Positions 1 through 5,946 of a stretch of 7,260 bases of DNA are shown piece after piece (the first letter of the stretch is position 1; each line of letters opens with the position of its first letter). The notes under the pieces are model-generated. The model made no database searches and was not told where the DNA came from. It worked only from the letters and a program-made list of their open reading frames with translations. Source of the stretch: Chloroflexota bacterium (GTDB lineage Bacteria; Chloroflexota; Dehalococcoidia; SHYB01; JACPQI01); contig JACPQI010000094.1 in assembly GCA_016190545.1 (NCBI GenBank), positions 1 through 7,260 on the forward strand, given 5' to 3'. A program made the translations under genes and the position numbers.

Positions 1-239
1 CCCTTGTACTGCTCCAGGCTGAGGGCGGTGACCGCGCCCACCTGGGCCAGAGCTTCGATGATGAGGACGCCGGGCATGAGGGGGTTGCCGGGGAAGTGCC
101 CCTGGAAGAAAGGCTCATTGACAGTGACGTTTTTGAGGCCGACGCCGCGTACGCCAGGCTCCAGTTCCACCATGCGATCCACGAGTAGGAACGGGTAACG
201 ATGGGGGATGATGCTCTGGATCTGCTTCACGTCCATCAT
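1..239 (-). CDS. fabZ: 3-hydroxyacyl-[acyl-carrier-protein] dehydratase FabZ, N-terminal part (runs off left edge)
   Basis: FabZ dehydrates (3R)-3-hydroxyacyl-ACP to trans-2-enoyl-ACP in type II fatty-acid elongation, in the cytoplasm, as a hot-dog-fold oligomer. The 79 residues visible here carry the family signatures: [11 protein letters not shown] at residues 12-22, then [11 protein letters not shown] at 47-57 with the catalytic His48, and IIEALAQ at 60-66 with the catalytic Glu62. The 14-residue His-to-Glu spacing is that of known FabZ enzymes. About half of a normal protein of roughly 140-150 residues is present; the rest lies beyond position 1. Two ATG codons occur in tandem (239 and 236). 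I chose the first because a weak GGAG lies 12 nt before it inside the end of the PHP gene, and the second would be further away. The start lies 3 nt after the PHP stop, so translational coupling and co-transcription are likely. Identification is secure; only the exact start is open. Confidence 0.95.
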   Translation of the reverse strand, partial: MMDVKQIQSIIPHRYPFLLVDRMVELEPGVRGVGLKNVTVNEPFFQGHFPGNPLMPGVLIIEALAQVGAVTALSLEQYK

Positions 240-242
240 GTC

Positions 243-1097
243 TTACACTCGCTCCGCTTTCTTGCTCCGCACCTTGACCAGCTCCATCAGGCGCAGGACA
301 GATGCGCGGGGCGGGCCTACGGCGCCGGGCTTGGCTTCGTCAAAGTAGCCCAGGCCGTGGAAATCGCTGCCGCCGCAGGGGACGAGGCCGTGGCGCCGTG
401 CGGTGGCGGCCAGGCGCTCTACTGTCTCACGTGGATAGGAGCCATAGTAGACTTCCATGCCCACCAGGCCAGCGGTCTTCAGCGATCCCAGCAACGAGTC
501 GAGGTCGGGCGTGTCGCCCGGGTGGGCGAGCACGGGCAGGCCCTCCATGCGGACGATGAGCCGCACCGCATCCTCGGGCGTCAACTTCTCGCGCTCCACA
601 TAGGCGGGGCCATTTCGTCCTATGTAATTGTGGAAAGCCTCTTGTGGTGTGGCGAGGTAGCCCTTCTCCACTAGAGCCTGGGCGATGTGCGGTCGTCCGA
701 TAGCTCCGCCGTCCGCCAGCTCTTTCACCCGCTCCCAACTGACGGGCATGCCCAGGGATGCCAGCCTTTCCACCATCTTCTTGGCCCGGACCTCGCGGCC
801 CTGGCGCAAGTCCGCCAGGATTTGCTGGAACTCCTCGTTGTGCCGGTCTACGAAGTAGCCGAGCAGGTGCATCTCCCCGCCTTCTACATCCGTGCTCATC
901 TCTACGCCGGGTATGACGGTGAGGCTCGGGTACTTGCGGGCCGCTTCCTTGGCCCGGTCTATGGCCAAGGTGCTGTCATGGTCGGTGATGGCGATGTATT
1001 CCAGCGTGGTCTGACCGACAAGGTCGACCAGCTCTTCGGGCGAAAGCCTCCCGTCCGATTCGCTTGTGTGCATGTGCAGGTCAACCAAAACGGTCAT
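243..1097 (-). CDS. PHP-domain phosphoesterase (RNase AM/YciV or nucleoside 3',5'-bisphosphate phosphatase type)
   Basis: A 284-residue PHP-fold metal-dependent phosphoesterase, predicted cytoplasmic. The metal site is complete: DLHMHTSESDG at residues 6-16 (His8, His10, Asp15), TDHD at 38-41 (His40), PGVEMST at 63-69 (Glu66), His77, GRPHIAQALV at 134-143 (His137), LAHPG at 190-194 (His192) and GGSDFHG at 242-248 (Asp245, His247). The length and the GRPHIA helical insertion match the family that includes E. coli YciV (RNase AM, a 5'-3' exoribonuclease) and the Chromobacterium enzyme that removes the 3' phosphate of nucleoside 3',5'-bisphosphates. It is too short and lacks the domains to be DNA polymerase III alpha or PolX. 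The ATG overlaps the ymdB stop as ATGA and has no strong Shine-Dalgarno sequence, so it probably depends on coupling to ymdB. Which substrate it prefers (pAp or short RNA) cannot be told from the sequence. Confidence 0.9.
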   Translation of the reverse strand: MTVLVDLHMHTSESDGRLSPEELVDLVGQTTLEYIAITDHDSTLAIDRAKEAARKYPSLTVIPGVEMSTDVEGGEMHLLGYFVDRHNEEFQQILADLRQGREVRAKKMVERLASLGMPVSWERVKELADGGAIGRPHIAQALVEKGYLATPQEAFHNYIGRNGPAYVEREKLTPEDAVRLIVRMEGLPVLAHPGDTPDLDSLLGSLKTAGLVGMEVYYGSYPRETVERLAATARRHGLVPCGGSDFHGLGYFDEAKPGAVGPPRASVLRLMELVKVRSKKAERV

Positions 1098-1876
1098 GGT
1101 ATTTCCCGCTGAATTCTCGTGATGCTGAGGGCCTTGCCCGTCCTTTCGTCCACATCCACCTGGACAGCGTTGAAGGACACCGGGCCGGAGGCGACGTTAA
1201 GGCGCGTGGGCATGGGGCTGAGAAAGCGGTCGAGCACGTCCTGGATCTGATCGCCGATGACCGAGTTGATGGGGCCTACCATGCCAACGTCGGTCACGTA
1301 GGCGGTGCCCTTCGGCAGGACCCGGCTGTCCATGGTGGCGACGTGGGTGTGGGTGCCGAGCACAGCGCTCACCCGCCCATCAAGATACCAGCCCATTGCT
1401 CCCTTTTCTGACGTAGCTTCCGCATGAAAGTCCACCACGATAATGGGCGGCTTCCGCTCCAAGCTGTTCAAGAGGTTGTCCATGGCGTGGAACGGGCAGT
1501 CCCAGTGGCCCATGAAGACCCGGCCCAGCAGGTTGACTACCATCACATCGCCCCAGCGCAGCGAGCCGCGTCCCGGCGTGCCCTGCGGGTAATTGAGCGG
1601 TCGCAGCACCGGTAGTTCGCCGTCCAGGTGGGGCGCAAATTCCCTCTGGTCCCAGACGTGATTGCCGGACGTGATGACGTCTACCCCGGCTTCCAACAGC
1701 TCGTTGGCGGTCTCCAGTGTGATGCCACGGCCGCCGGCAGCGTTCTCTCCATTGGCGATGACCAGATTGATCTCGTGGTGACGGCGCAATTCCGGGAGCA
1801 AGGCCCCCACGGCTTTTCGCCCTGGTTTACCTACTACGTCGCCGATCATCAAGAAACGAAACATTATAGGATCCAT
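1094..1876 (-). CDS. ymdB: YmdB-type metallophosphoesterase (TIGR00282 family)
   Basis: A dinuclear-metal phosphodiesterase of the family containing Bacillus subtilis YmdB, which acts on 2',3'- and 3',5'-cyclic nucleotides and influences biofilm and motility decisions. It is unrelated to the E. coli macrodomain protein also called YmdB. With a start at 1876 the protein has 260 residues, close to the usual 255-265. Visible motifs are IGDVVGKPGR (Asp13), ANGENAAGG (Glu44, Asn45), GNHVWD (Asn72, His73), VDFHAEATSEK (His151) and GTHTHV (His176, His178), so every expected metal ligand is present. The start is uncertain. GGAGGGG lies about 3 nt before the ATG at 1876, whereas the ATG at 1864 (MFRFLMIGDVVG) matches the family N-terminus better but is about 15 nt from that sequence. 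The in-frame ATG at 1936 lies upstream of the predicted transcription start, so I rejected it. In B. subtilis ymdB also lies directly downstream of rny, as here. Confidence 0.93.
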   Translation of the reverse strand: MDPIMFRFLMIGDVVGKPGRKAVGALLPELRRHHEINLVIANGENAAGGRGITLETANELLEAGVDVITSGNHVWDQREFAPHLDGELPVLRPLNYPQGTPGRGSLRWGDVMVVNLLGRVFMGHWDCPFHAMDNLLNSLERKPPIIVVDFHAEATSEKGAMGWYLDGRVSAVLGTHTHVATMDSRVLPKGTAYVTDVGMVGPINSVIGDQIQDVLDRFLSPMPTRLNVASGPVSFNAVQVDVDERTGKALSITRIQREIP

Positions 1877-1886
1877 TCCCCTCCGC
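1877..1886 (-). promoter_or_regulatory. Ribosome binding site of ymdB
   Basis: On the minus strand this stretch reads AGCGGAGGGG plus one base before the ATG at 1876. The GGAGG core sits only 3 nt from that ATG and about 15 nt from the in-frame ATG at 1864. Neither spacing is ideal. The closer one is still within the workable range, so it slightly favours 1876. Confidence 0.5.
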
Positions 1887-1914
1887 TTATCATCCTGCTG
1901 ATGGTAAGAGGGGA

Positions 1915-1943
1915 ATTGTAGGAGAGGCCGCCCCATTTTGCAA
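1915..1943 (-). promoter_or_regulatory. Sigma70-type promoter of the ymdB-PHP-fabZ operon
   Basis: On the minus strand a -35 box TTGCAA (1943-1938) is followed by a 17-nt spacer and a -10 box TACAAT (1920-1915), which differs from the consensus at one base. Transcription should begin near 1908, leaving a leader of about 30 nt before the ATG at 1876. The promoter lies immediately after the hairpin that follows rny, as expected if the three-gene operon is an independent unit. It also rules out the longer reading frame beginning at 1936 for this transcript. Confidence 0.65.
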
Positions 1944-1946
1944 GTG

Positions 1947-1981
1947 GGAGAGGGCCTTCACAAGAAGAGAAGGCCCTCTCC
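1947..1981 (-). terminator. GC-rich hairpin downstream of rny (terminator without a U-tract)
   Basis: A perfect 13-bp stem (1947-1959 pairing with 1969-1981; arm GAGAGGGCCTTC plus one G-C pair) encloses a 9-nt loop. It begins 3 nt after the rny stop codon and ends just before the ymdB operon promoter. Position and stability fit a transcription end or a 3'-end protecting structure for the rny mRNA. The sequence after the stem on the minus strand (CCACTTGCAAAATGG) has no run of T, so a classic intrinsic terminator is not shown. Confidence 0.6.
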
Positions 1982-1984
1982 TCA

Positions 1985-3538
1985 CTACTTGGCGTAGGTG
2001 GTGGCACGAGTCTCCCGCACCACAGTCACCTTGATTTGGCCGGGAAAGACCAGGGTGTCCTCGATCTTCTTGGCGATGTCATGGGCCAGCTTGGAGCTGC
2101 CCACGTCATCCACCTGTTCCGGCTTGACCATGATGCGCACTTCGCGGCCAGCCTGGATAGCATAGGTCTTTTCAACACCGGGGAAGCCGGCGGCTACTTT
2201 CTCCAGGTCCTGCAACCGCTTGACGTAGCGCTCCACCGAGTCGCGGCGGGCGCCGGGCCTGGCTCCGCTGATGGCGTCGGCGGCAGCCACTAGGAAGGCT
2301 TCGACGTTAATGGTCTCTCCTTCGGCGTGGTGCTCCTCAATAGCACGGGCGATCTCGTTGGGGATGCCGTACTTGCGCGCGATCTCACCGCCGATCTCGG
2401 CGTGAGGCCCTTCGATTTCGTGGCTGAGGGCCTTGCCCAGGTCGTGGAGCAGGGCGCCGGCCTTGGAGACTTGGACGTTGGCGCCGATCTCCGCCGCCAT
2501 AATGCCTGCCAGGTGGGCGCATTCTATGGCGTGTTTGAGCTGGTTCTGCCCGTAGCTGTAGCGGTACTTGAGCCGCCCAAGCAGCTTCACGATCTCGTGG
2601 TTCAGGCCGCGTACGCCGGCTTCCAGCACGGCCTGCTCGCCGGCCTTGCGGATGATTTCGTCTACCTCCTTCTGAGTGCGCTCCACCATCTCCTCGATGC
2701 GGGTGGGATGGATGCGGCCGTCTAGGAGGAGCTTTTCCAACGCGAGTCTGGCCACCTCCCGCCTGACCGGGTCGAAACAGGACACGGTGATGGCTTCCGG
2801 CGTGTCGTCAATGATGAGGTCCACCCCGGTGGCGGCCTCCAGGGCCCGGATATTGCGGCCCTCACGCCCAATGATGCGCCCCTTCATGTCGTCGCTGGGG
2901 AGCGGGACGACGGTAACTGAGGTCTCGGATACGACGTCGCTGGTAAGACGCTGGATGGCCAGGGTAATGGCCTTGCGAGCTTTCATCTCCGCATCGGCTT
3001 GGATCTGCTGCTCGATGGCGAAAATGCGCTTGGCCTTGTCGTGCTCCAACTCCTCGTCCACTTTGCGGAGTAGGAGATCGCGGGCTTCGGCGATGGGCAT
3101 TTGAGCGACGGCCTGAAGTTGCTCCAGTTGCTGCTTTTTGACTTCGTCGACCTGGAGCCGGACTGCGTCCAACTCCTGCTGCTTCTGGGCCAGGGTCCTG
3201 TCCCGGCGCTCCAGGGAATCCAGCTTGCGGTCCACCTGGTCCTCTTTCTGAGAGAGGCGGCGCTCCAGTTGCTGGACCTCCTTGCGCCGGTCACGAACTT
3301 CCTGCTCAGCCTGGGCCTTGAACTTCAGGACCTCTTCCTTGCCTTCCAGAACAGTGGTTTTGCCTTTGGTTTCGGCCTCCGCCAGGATATCAGCGACTCT
3401 TCGCTCTGCCGCGCTGACCTTACCGCGTCTCTGTGCACTGACGATCCAGTACCCGAGTCCCGCTCCCGCCACCGCGCCTGCGACCAGGCCGATGATGAGA
3501 AACAAGACGCTTGCCAAGGTAGTCACCTTCCTTTCCAA
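1985..3538 (-). CDS. rny: Ribonuclease Y (membrane-anchored endoribonuclease)
   Basis: RNase Y starts decay of many mRNAs by endonucleolytic cleavage, working as a membrane-tethered dimer. The 517-residue product has the full domain order: an N-terminal transmembrane helix (about residues 8-33), a long charged coiled coil (about 40-200), a KH RNA-binding domain with GRIIGREGRN at 220-229, and an HD domain (about 336-425) with His336, the HD pair His365-Asp366 in LLHDLGKA, His379, His403 and Asp421 as likely metal ligands. The C-terminal tail ends VFPGQIKVTVVRET, as is usual for the family. No ATG start is available. The frame opens at TTG 3538; a second TTG at 3517 has AGGAAGG about 8 nt upstream and would still begin just before the membrane helix. 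GTG 3526 has poor spacing. The true protein may therefore be 7 residues shorter. It has its own strong promoter and a hairpin right after its stop. Confidence 0.96.
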   Translation of the reverse strand: MERKVTTLASVLFLIIGLVAGAVAGAGLGYWIVSAQRRGKVSAAERRVADILAEAETKGKTTVLEGKEEVLKFKAQAEQEVRDRRKEVQQLERRLSQKEDQVDRKLDSLERRDRTLAQKQQELDAVRLQVDEVKKQQLEQLQAVAQMPIAEARDLLLRKVDEELEHDKAKRIFAIEQQIQADAEMKARKAITLAIQRLTSDVVSETSVTVVPLPSDDMKGRIIGREGRNIRALEAATGVDLIIDDTPEAITVSCFDPVRREVARLALEKLLLDGRIHPTRIEEMVERTQKEVDEIIRKAGEQAVLEAGVRGLNHEIVKLLGRLKYRYSYGQNQLKHAIECAHLAGIMAAEIGANVQVSKAGALLHDLGKALSHEIEGPHAEIGGEIARKYGIPNEIARAIEEHHAEGETINVEAFLVAAADAISGARPGARRDSVERYVKRLQDLEKVAAGFPGVEKTYAIQAGREVRIMVKPEQVDDVGSSKLAHDIAKKIEDTLVFPGQIKVTVVRETRATTYAK

Positions 3539-3544
3539 ACATGG

Positions 3545-3566
3545 GAGGCCTCGGTGAGTAGGCCTC
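3545..3566 (-). promoter_or_regulatory. Predicted stem-loop in the rny leader RNA
   Basis: GAGGCCT (3545-3551) pairs with AGGCCTC (3560-3566) around an 8-nt loop, giving a 7-bp GC-rich stem. It lies between the predicted transcription start (about 3570) and the TTG start codons, so it would form near the 5' end of the rny mRNA. It could affect leader stability or ribosome entry. No function is shown by the sequence. Four bases of the right arm (3560-3563) are shared with the dyad at 3557-3579. Confidence 0.4.
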
Positions 3567-3579
3567 GCCTTAGCCTACT
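3557..3579. promoter_or_regulatory. Inverted repeat overlapping the rny -10 box and transcription start (possible operator)
   Basis: AGTAGGC (3557-3563) and its exact complement GCCTACT (3573-3579) are separated by 9 nt. The right arm covers part of the -10 box (3577-3582) and the pair straddles the predicted start near 3570. Most of the right arm is not transcribed, so this would act as DNA, in the position of a repressor operator. Seven-base arms can arise by chance, so this is only suggestive. Confidence 0.35.
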
Positions 3580-3605
3580 ATACGTGTCCACATATGGAAA
3601 GTCAA
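3577..3605 (-). promoter_or_regulatory. Sigma70-type promoter of rny
   Basis: On the minus strand TTGACT (3605-3600) is followed by exactly 17 nt and TATAGT (3582-3577); each box differs from consensus by one base. The predicted start is near 3570, giving a leader of about 32 nt to TTG 3538 or 53 nt to TTG 3517. This is among the best promoter matches in the window and fits a well-expressed housekeeping ribonuclease. Confidence 0.75.
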
Positions 3606-3628
3606 GCAAAATCGTAGGGGGAGGGATG

Positions 3629-3673
3629 AATAGTCCAGGGGCGCAGCTAGCTGCGCCCCTGGACATAACTATT
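3629..3673. terminator. Perfect 32-bp palindrome after the MBL hydrolase gene (bidirectional hairpin, probable terminator)
   Basis: Positions 3633-3664 are a perfect palindrome centred between 3648 and 3649 (arm GTCCAGGGGCGCAGCT). As RNA it forms about 14 bp closed by a CUAG tetraloop. Outside it, AATAG (3629-3633) can pair with CTATT (3669-3673) across a small bulge, lengthening the structure. It starts about 13 nt after the hydrolase stop on the minus strand and precedes the rny promoter, which is the position expected of a terminator. Neither strand has a run of T after the stem. It could equally be a symmetrical protein-binding site. Confidence 0.6.
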
Positions 3674-3685
3674 GTCAGGACTGGG

Positions 3686-4504
3686 CTAGAGAGGCGACCA
3701 GCCTCGACGGTCGCCTTTGCGGACGACGCGCCCGATGTTACGCCCGAAGAGAAAGTGGCAGGCGCCCACGATAGCGCCATCGTTCTCCAAGCGCTCCAGG
3801 ACGGCGTGGCGCGTCTTGGTCGCCATTTCTCGGTCAGTGTCAAAGCCTGTGGCCCAGGTGGGCTCACTGACCTGGACGGCGCTGTGCATGATATCGCCCA
3901 GCACAAAGCCCTTCTGGCCTTTGGACTCGATGCGAACGCTGGTGTGGCCGGGCGTATGGCCTGGAGTGGGGACCAGGGAGACTTCGCTGGTAAGGGACTG
4001 TTCGCCCTTCACGGGGCGCAGCACCTTCAGGTCGCCCAGCGGGACCACGGTCTGATTGACATAAGCAAACTGCTGGCTCTTGTCGGAGGTGACCAGGGTC
4101 CAATCGCCCGCCCCGATGTGGTAGGTGGCCTTGGGGAAGGTGGCTCGCGGCTTGCCGTTCTCCCGTGTGATGTTCCAGCCCGTGTGGTCCATATGGAAAT
4201 GGGTCATCACGACGTCTGTGACATCGCCCGGCTTGAGCCCGCGCAAGCGGAGCCCTTCCAGCAAACGGCCCTGGGCGCCCGCGCCCATGCCGGTATCCAC
4301 AAGGATGACGCGCTTCTCTGAGCGGACGAGCATACCGCAGAAGTTGGTGCAGAACTTGCCATGCTGGTCCAGGTGCTCTTTCTTGTACTTCTCCCATGCG
4401 GAGGCCGGCACGTCGGGAAAGAACATAGTGGTATCGAATGGTGGCGGGGCCAGGTCCAGGAGAGCGATGAGTTCCACATTGCCGATCTTGGCCTGTTCAG
4501 CCAT
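3686..4504 (-). CDS. Metallo-beta-lactamase-fold hydrolase (AHL-lactonase-like group, substrate unknown)
   Basis: A 272-residue, probably cytoplasmic, dinuclear-zinc hydrolase. The metal-binding motifs are intact: THFHMDHTGWN at 101-111 (His102, His104, Asp106, His107), TPGHTPGHTS at 180-189 (His183), GDIMHS at 203-208 (Asp204) and a C-terminal ACHFLFGRNIGRVVR with His250. HxHxDHxGW together with PGHTPGHxS and the GRVVRKGD ending resembles the broad group that includes N-acyl-homoserine lactonases and related lactone or ester hydrolases. The ending also argues against glyoxalase II or RNase Z. There is no signal peptide. The ATG at 4504 is well supported by AAAGGAGG (4510-4517) with a 5-nt spacer. 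The gene has its own promoter but follows the transporter gene by only 94 bp, so the two may serve one pathway. The actual substrate cannot be read from the sequence. Confidence 0.9.
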   Translation of the reverse strand: MAEQAKIGNVELIALLDLAPPPFDTTMFFPDVPASAWEKYKKEHLDQHGKFCTNFCGMLVRSEKRVILVDTGMGAGAQGRLLEGLRLRGLKPGDVTDVVMTHFHMDHTGWNITRENGKPRATFPKATYHIGAGDWTLVTSDKSQQFAYVNQTVVPLGDLKVLRPVKGEQSLTSEVSLVPTPGHTPGHTSVRIESKGQKGFVLGDIMHSAVQVSEPTWATGFDTDREMATKTRHAVLERLENDGAIVGACHFLFGRNIGRVVRKGDRRGWSPL

Positions 4505-4509
4505 AGGGG

Positions 4510-4517
4510 CCTCCTTT
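4510..4517 (-). promoter_or_regulatory. Strong ribosome binding site of the MBL hydrolase
   Basis: AAAGGAGG on the minus strand, 5 nt before the ATG at 4504, is the best Shine-Dalgarno match in the window and fixes this start. A small TCAC-TTC-GTGA stem lies directly upstream of it. Confidence 0.85.
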
Positions 4518-4573
4518 CACGAAGTGAGGAATAGGGGTAAGGGCCAGAACTGAGTCTCCGTATCGCCGCTCCC

Positions 4574-4602
4574 AGTGTAGGAGGGGCTGCGGCAAGTGTC
4601 AA
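4574..4602 (-). promoter_or_regulatory. Sigma70-type promoter of the MBL hydrolase, overlapping the transporter stop codon
   Basis: A perfect -35 box TTGACA (4602-4597) is followed by 17 nt and TACACT (4579-4574), which matches the -10 consensus at four of six bases. The TGA stop of the upstream transporter (4601-4599) lies inside the -35 box. Transcription should begin near 4567, giving a leader of about 63 nt. The hydrolase can thus be expressed without the transporter, though read-through from upstream is also possible because no hairpin separates them. Confidence 0.65.
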
Positions 4603-5867
4603 TCGGAGGTGGTAGCCGGGGCCTTGGGTTTTCGCAGGAGCAAGGCCGCGAGGACGGCGACGACGCACAACCCGGCGTAGGTGATGACGGCCCAGTCGTA
4701 GCTCTCGGTGGCATCAAAGATGAAGCCGCCGATGAGGGGACCGCAGGCGGCTCCTGCCCAGAGGAAAGGCCCGGCAAGCCCCCGTATGCTGGCAAAGTGC
4801 TTTCGCCCAAAGTAATGGGGTATGACCAGCCACTCCATGGTGATGAGGCCGGCGAAGTTGAATGCCCAGAAGAAAATGAGGCCAACGGCCTGGGCCAGGT
4901 TGGACATCTGGTACATGGCGCTCAGGCTGGCCGCCGCCAGCGCCGTCAATGCTATCAGACAAGCCCGGATGGAGATGCGCTCCGCTAGGAAGCCCCAGAC
5001 GAGGTTCCCGCCGAAACGCACCACGGCCATCACAGCCACCATGGCGGCGGCCAACCCTTCTTTGAAGCCGGACTCCTTGAGAAGCGGCACCAGGTGCACA
5101 ACCATGCCGAAGTGGACGAGGTAGACGATGAACAAGATGACCATAAGGAGCCAGAAGACCGGCGTCCGGACTGCCTGCCTGACGGAAAAGTTCGATTCCG
5201 CATCCGGCGATGGGGAGGTTTTGCGGGCAGGCGCGCCGGAAGGCGTCGTTGCCTCTCCTGCCGCGCGGCCGTCGGGCAGCAAGCCGCGCTCTTCAGGTCG
5301 CTGGCGGGCGAAGAGCGCTATCGGAACAAGCATGAAGAGGACGAAGAGGATCCCGCCGAACCCGAAAGCGTAGCGCCAGGAGGAGGCCTGGATGATGGCG
5401 TAGGCGATGAGCGGCACCAGGCTGGCGCCCGCGTAGCCGCCTCCCAGGACGAACCCGATGGCACGGCCCCGCTTGGCGATGAACCAGTTGGACACCATGG
5501 CCATGAGGCCGAGTCCGAGGACACCCTCCGTCACCATCCGTTGCGTGACGAAGGAGAGGTAGAATTGCCAGCCGTTCTGAGAGAGGGCCAGGGTGAAGCC
5601 GGTGACCGAGGCGAGCATGCTGCCCGTTATGAGGACCCGCCGCAAGCCGAACCGGCCAATGAGGATGCCGGTGAAAGGCGAAAGCACGCCGCCACCGATG
5701 GCCCCGGCCGTGGTCACGCCGGAGACGAAGGCGCGGGACCAGCCGAAGTCCTCCTCCAGCGGCCTGATGAAGACTGTGTAGACGCTGCCGCCGGTGATGG
5801 TGCTGGCGAACATGCCGGCCATGGCCACGGCGACAATGGTCCAGCCGTAGAACCAGCGCCTGCTCAC
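4599..5867 (-). CDS. Major facilitator superfamily transporter (oxalate/formate antiporter-monocarboxylate transporter type)
   Basis: A 422-residue inner-membrane carrier with twelve predicted helices in two bundles of six (roughly residues 8-30, 45-70, 78-96, 100-125, 138-160, 165-187, then 236-262, 272-295, 300-320, 325-347, 360-385 and 392-411). They are joined by a hydrophilic, Ala/Pro/Ser-rich loop at about 188-235. Family marks are the GRFGLRRVLI loop after helix 2, NWFIAKRGRAIGFVLGG leading into helix 5, and RPEERGLLPDG at the start of the central loop, which is typical of the oxalate/formate and monocarboxylate group. Likely substrates are small carboxylates, but this is family inference. 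The start is GTG 5867, supported by AAGGGGGG three nt upstream and by the family N-terminus (RRWFYGW). The reading frame continues 57 codons further upstream, but that part overlaps recG antisense and has no transporter features. Confidence 0.9.
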   Translation of the reverse strand: MSRRWFYGWTIVAVAMAGMFASTITGGSVYTVFIRPLEEDFGWSRAFVSGVTTAGAIGGGVLSPFTGILIGRFGLRRVLITGSMLASVTGFTLALSQNGWQFYLSFVTQRMVTEGVLGLGLMAMVSNWFIAKRGRAIGFVLGGGYAGASLVPLIAYAIIQASSWRYAFGFGGILFVLFMLVPIALFARQRPEERGLLPDGRAAGEATTPSGAPARKTSPSPDAESNFSVRQAVRTPVFWLLMVILFIVYLVHFGMVVHLVPLLKESGFKEGLAAAMVAVMAVVRFGGNLVWGFLAERISIRACLIALTALAAASLSAMYQMSNLAQAVGLIFFWAFNFAGLITMEWLVIPHYFGRKHFASIRGLAGPFLWAGAACGPLIGGFIFDATESYDWAVITYAGLCVVAVLAALLLRKPKAPATTSD

Positions 5868-5869
5868 AG

Positions 5870-5878
5870 GCCCCCCTT
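5870..5878 (-). promoter_or_regulatory. Ribosome binding site deciding the GTG start of the transporter
   Basis: On the minus strand AAGGGGGGC precedes GTG 5867, with the G-run ending 3 nt from the codon. It is the reason for choosing GTG 5867 over upstream ATG codons, which lie beyond the predicted promoter and inside recG. Confidence 0.65.
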
Positions 5879-5900
5879 CAGCTTGGAGATAGACCACATG

Positions 5901-5909
5901 AGTGTAGCA
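5901..5909 (-). promoter_or_regulatory. Extended -10 promoter candidate of the transporter gene
   Basis: The minus strand reads TGCTACACT (5909-5901), an extended -10 element (TG, one base, TACACT). No good -35 box lies 16-18 nt upstream. Transcription would start near 5894, about 27 nt before the GTG start, leaving room for the ribosome binding site. Confidence 0.45.
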
Positions 5910-5946
5910 CCCACGCAACCTGACCTGCTCCAGACCGCAAGCCAAG

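Noticed and set aside
1877..1936. Starting ymdB at the ATG at 1936
   Set aside because: The -35 and -10 boxes at 1943-1915 cover this codon, and the extra residues (GRPLLQFPSYHQQ) have no counterpart in the family as I know it.
3600..3686. A small gene or non-coding RNA in the gap between the hydrolase gene and rny
   Set aside because: The gap is accounted for by the palindrome and the rny promoter; no frame with a ribosome site and no independent promoter was seen.
3101..4321. A 406-codon open frame on the plus strand across rny, its promoter and the hydrolase gene
   Set aside because: It is antisense to two genes with full motif sets, crosses a promoter and a palindrome, and its product shows no recognisable domain. 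High-GC genes commonly leave open frames opposite them.
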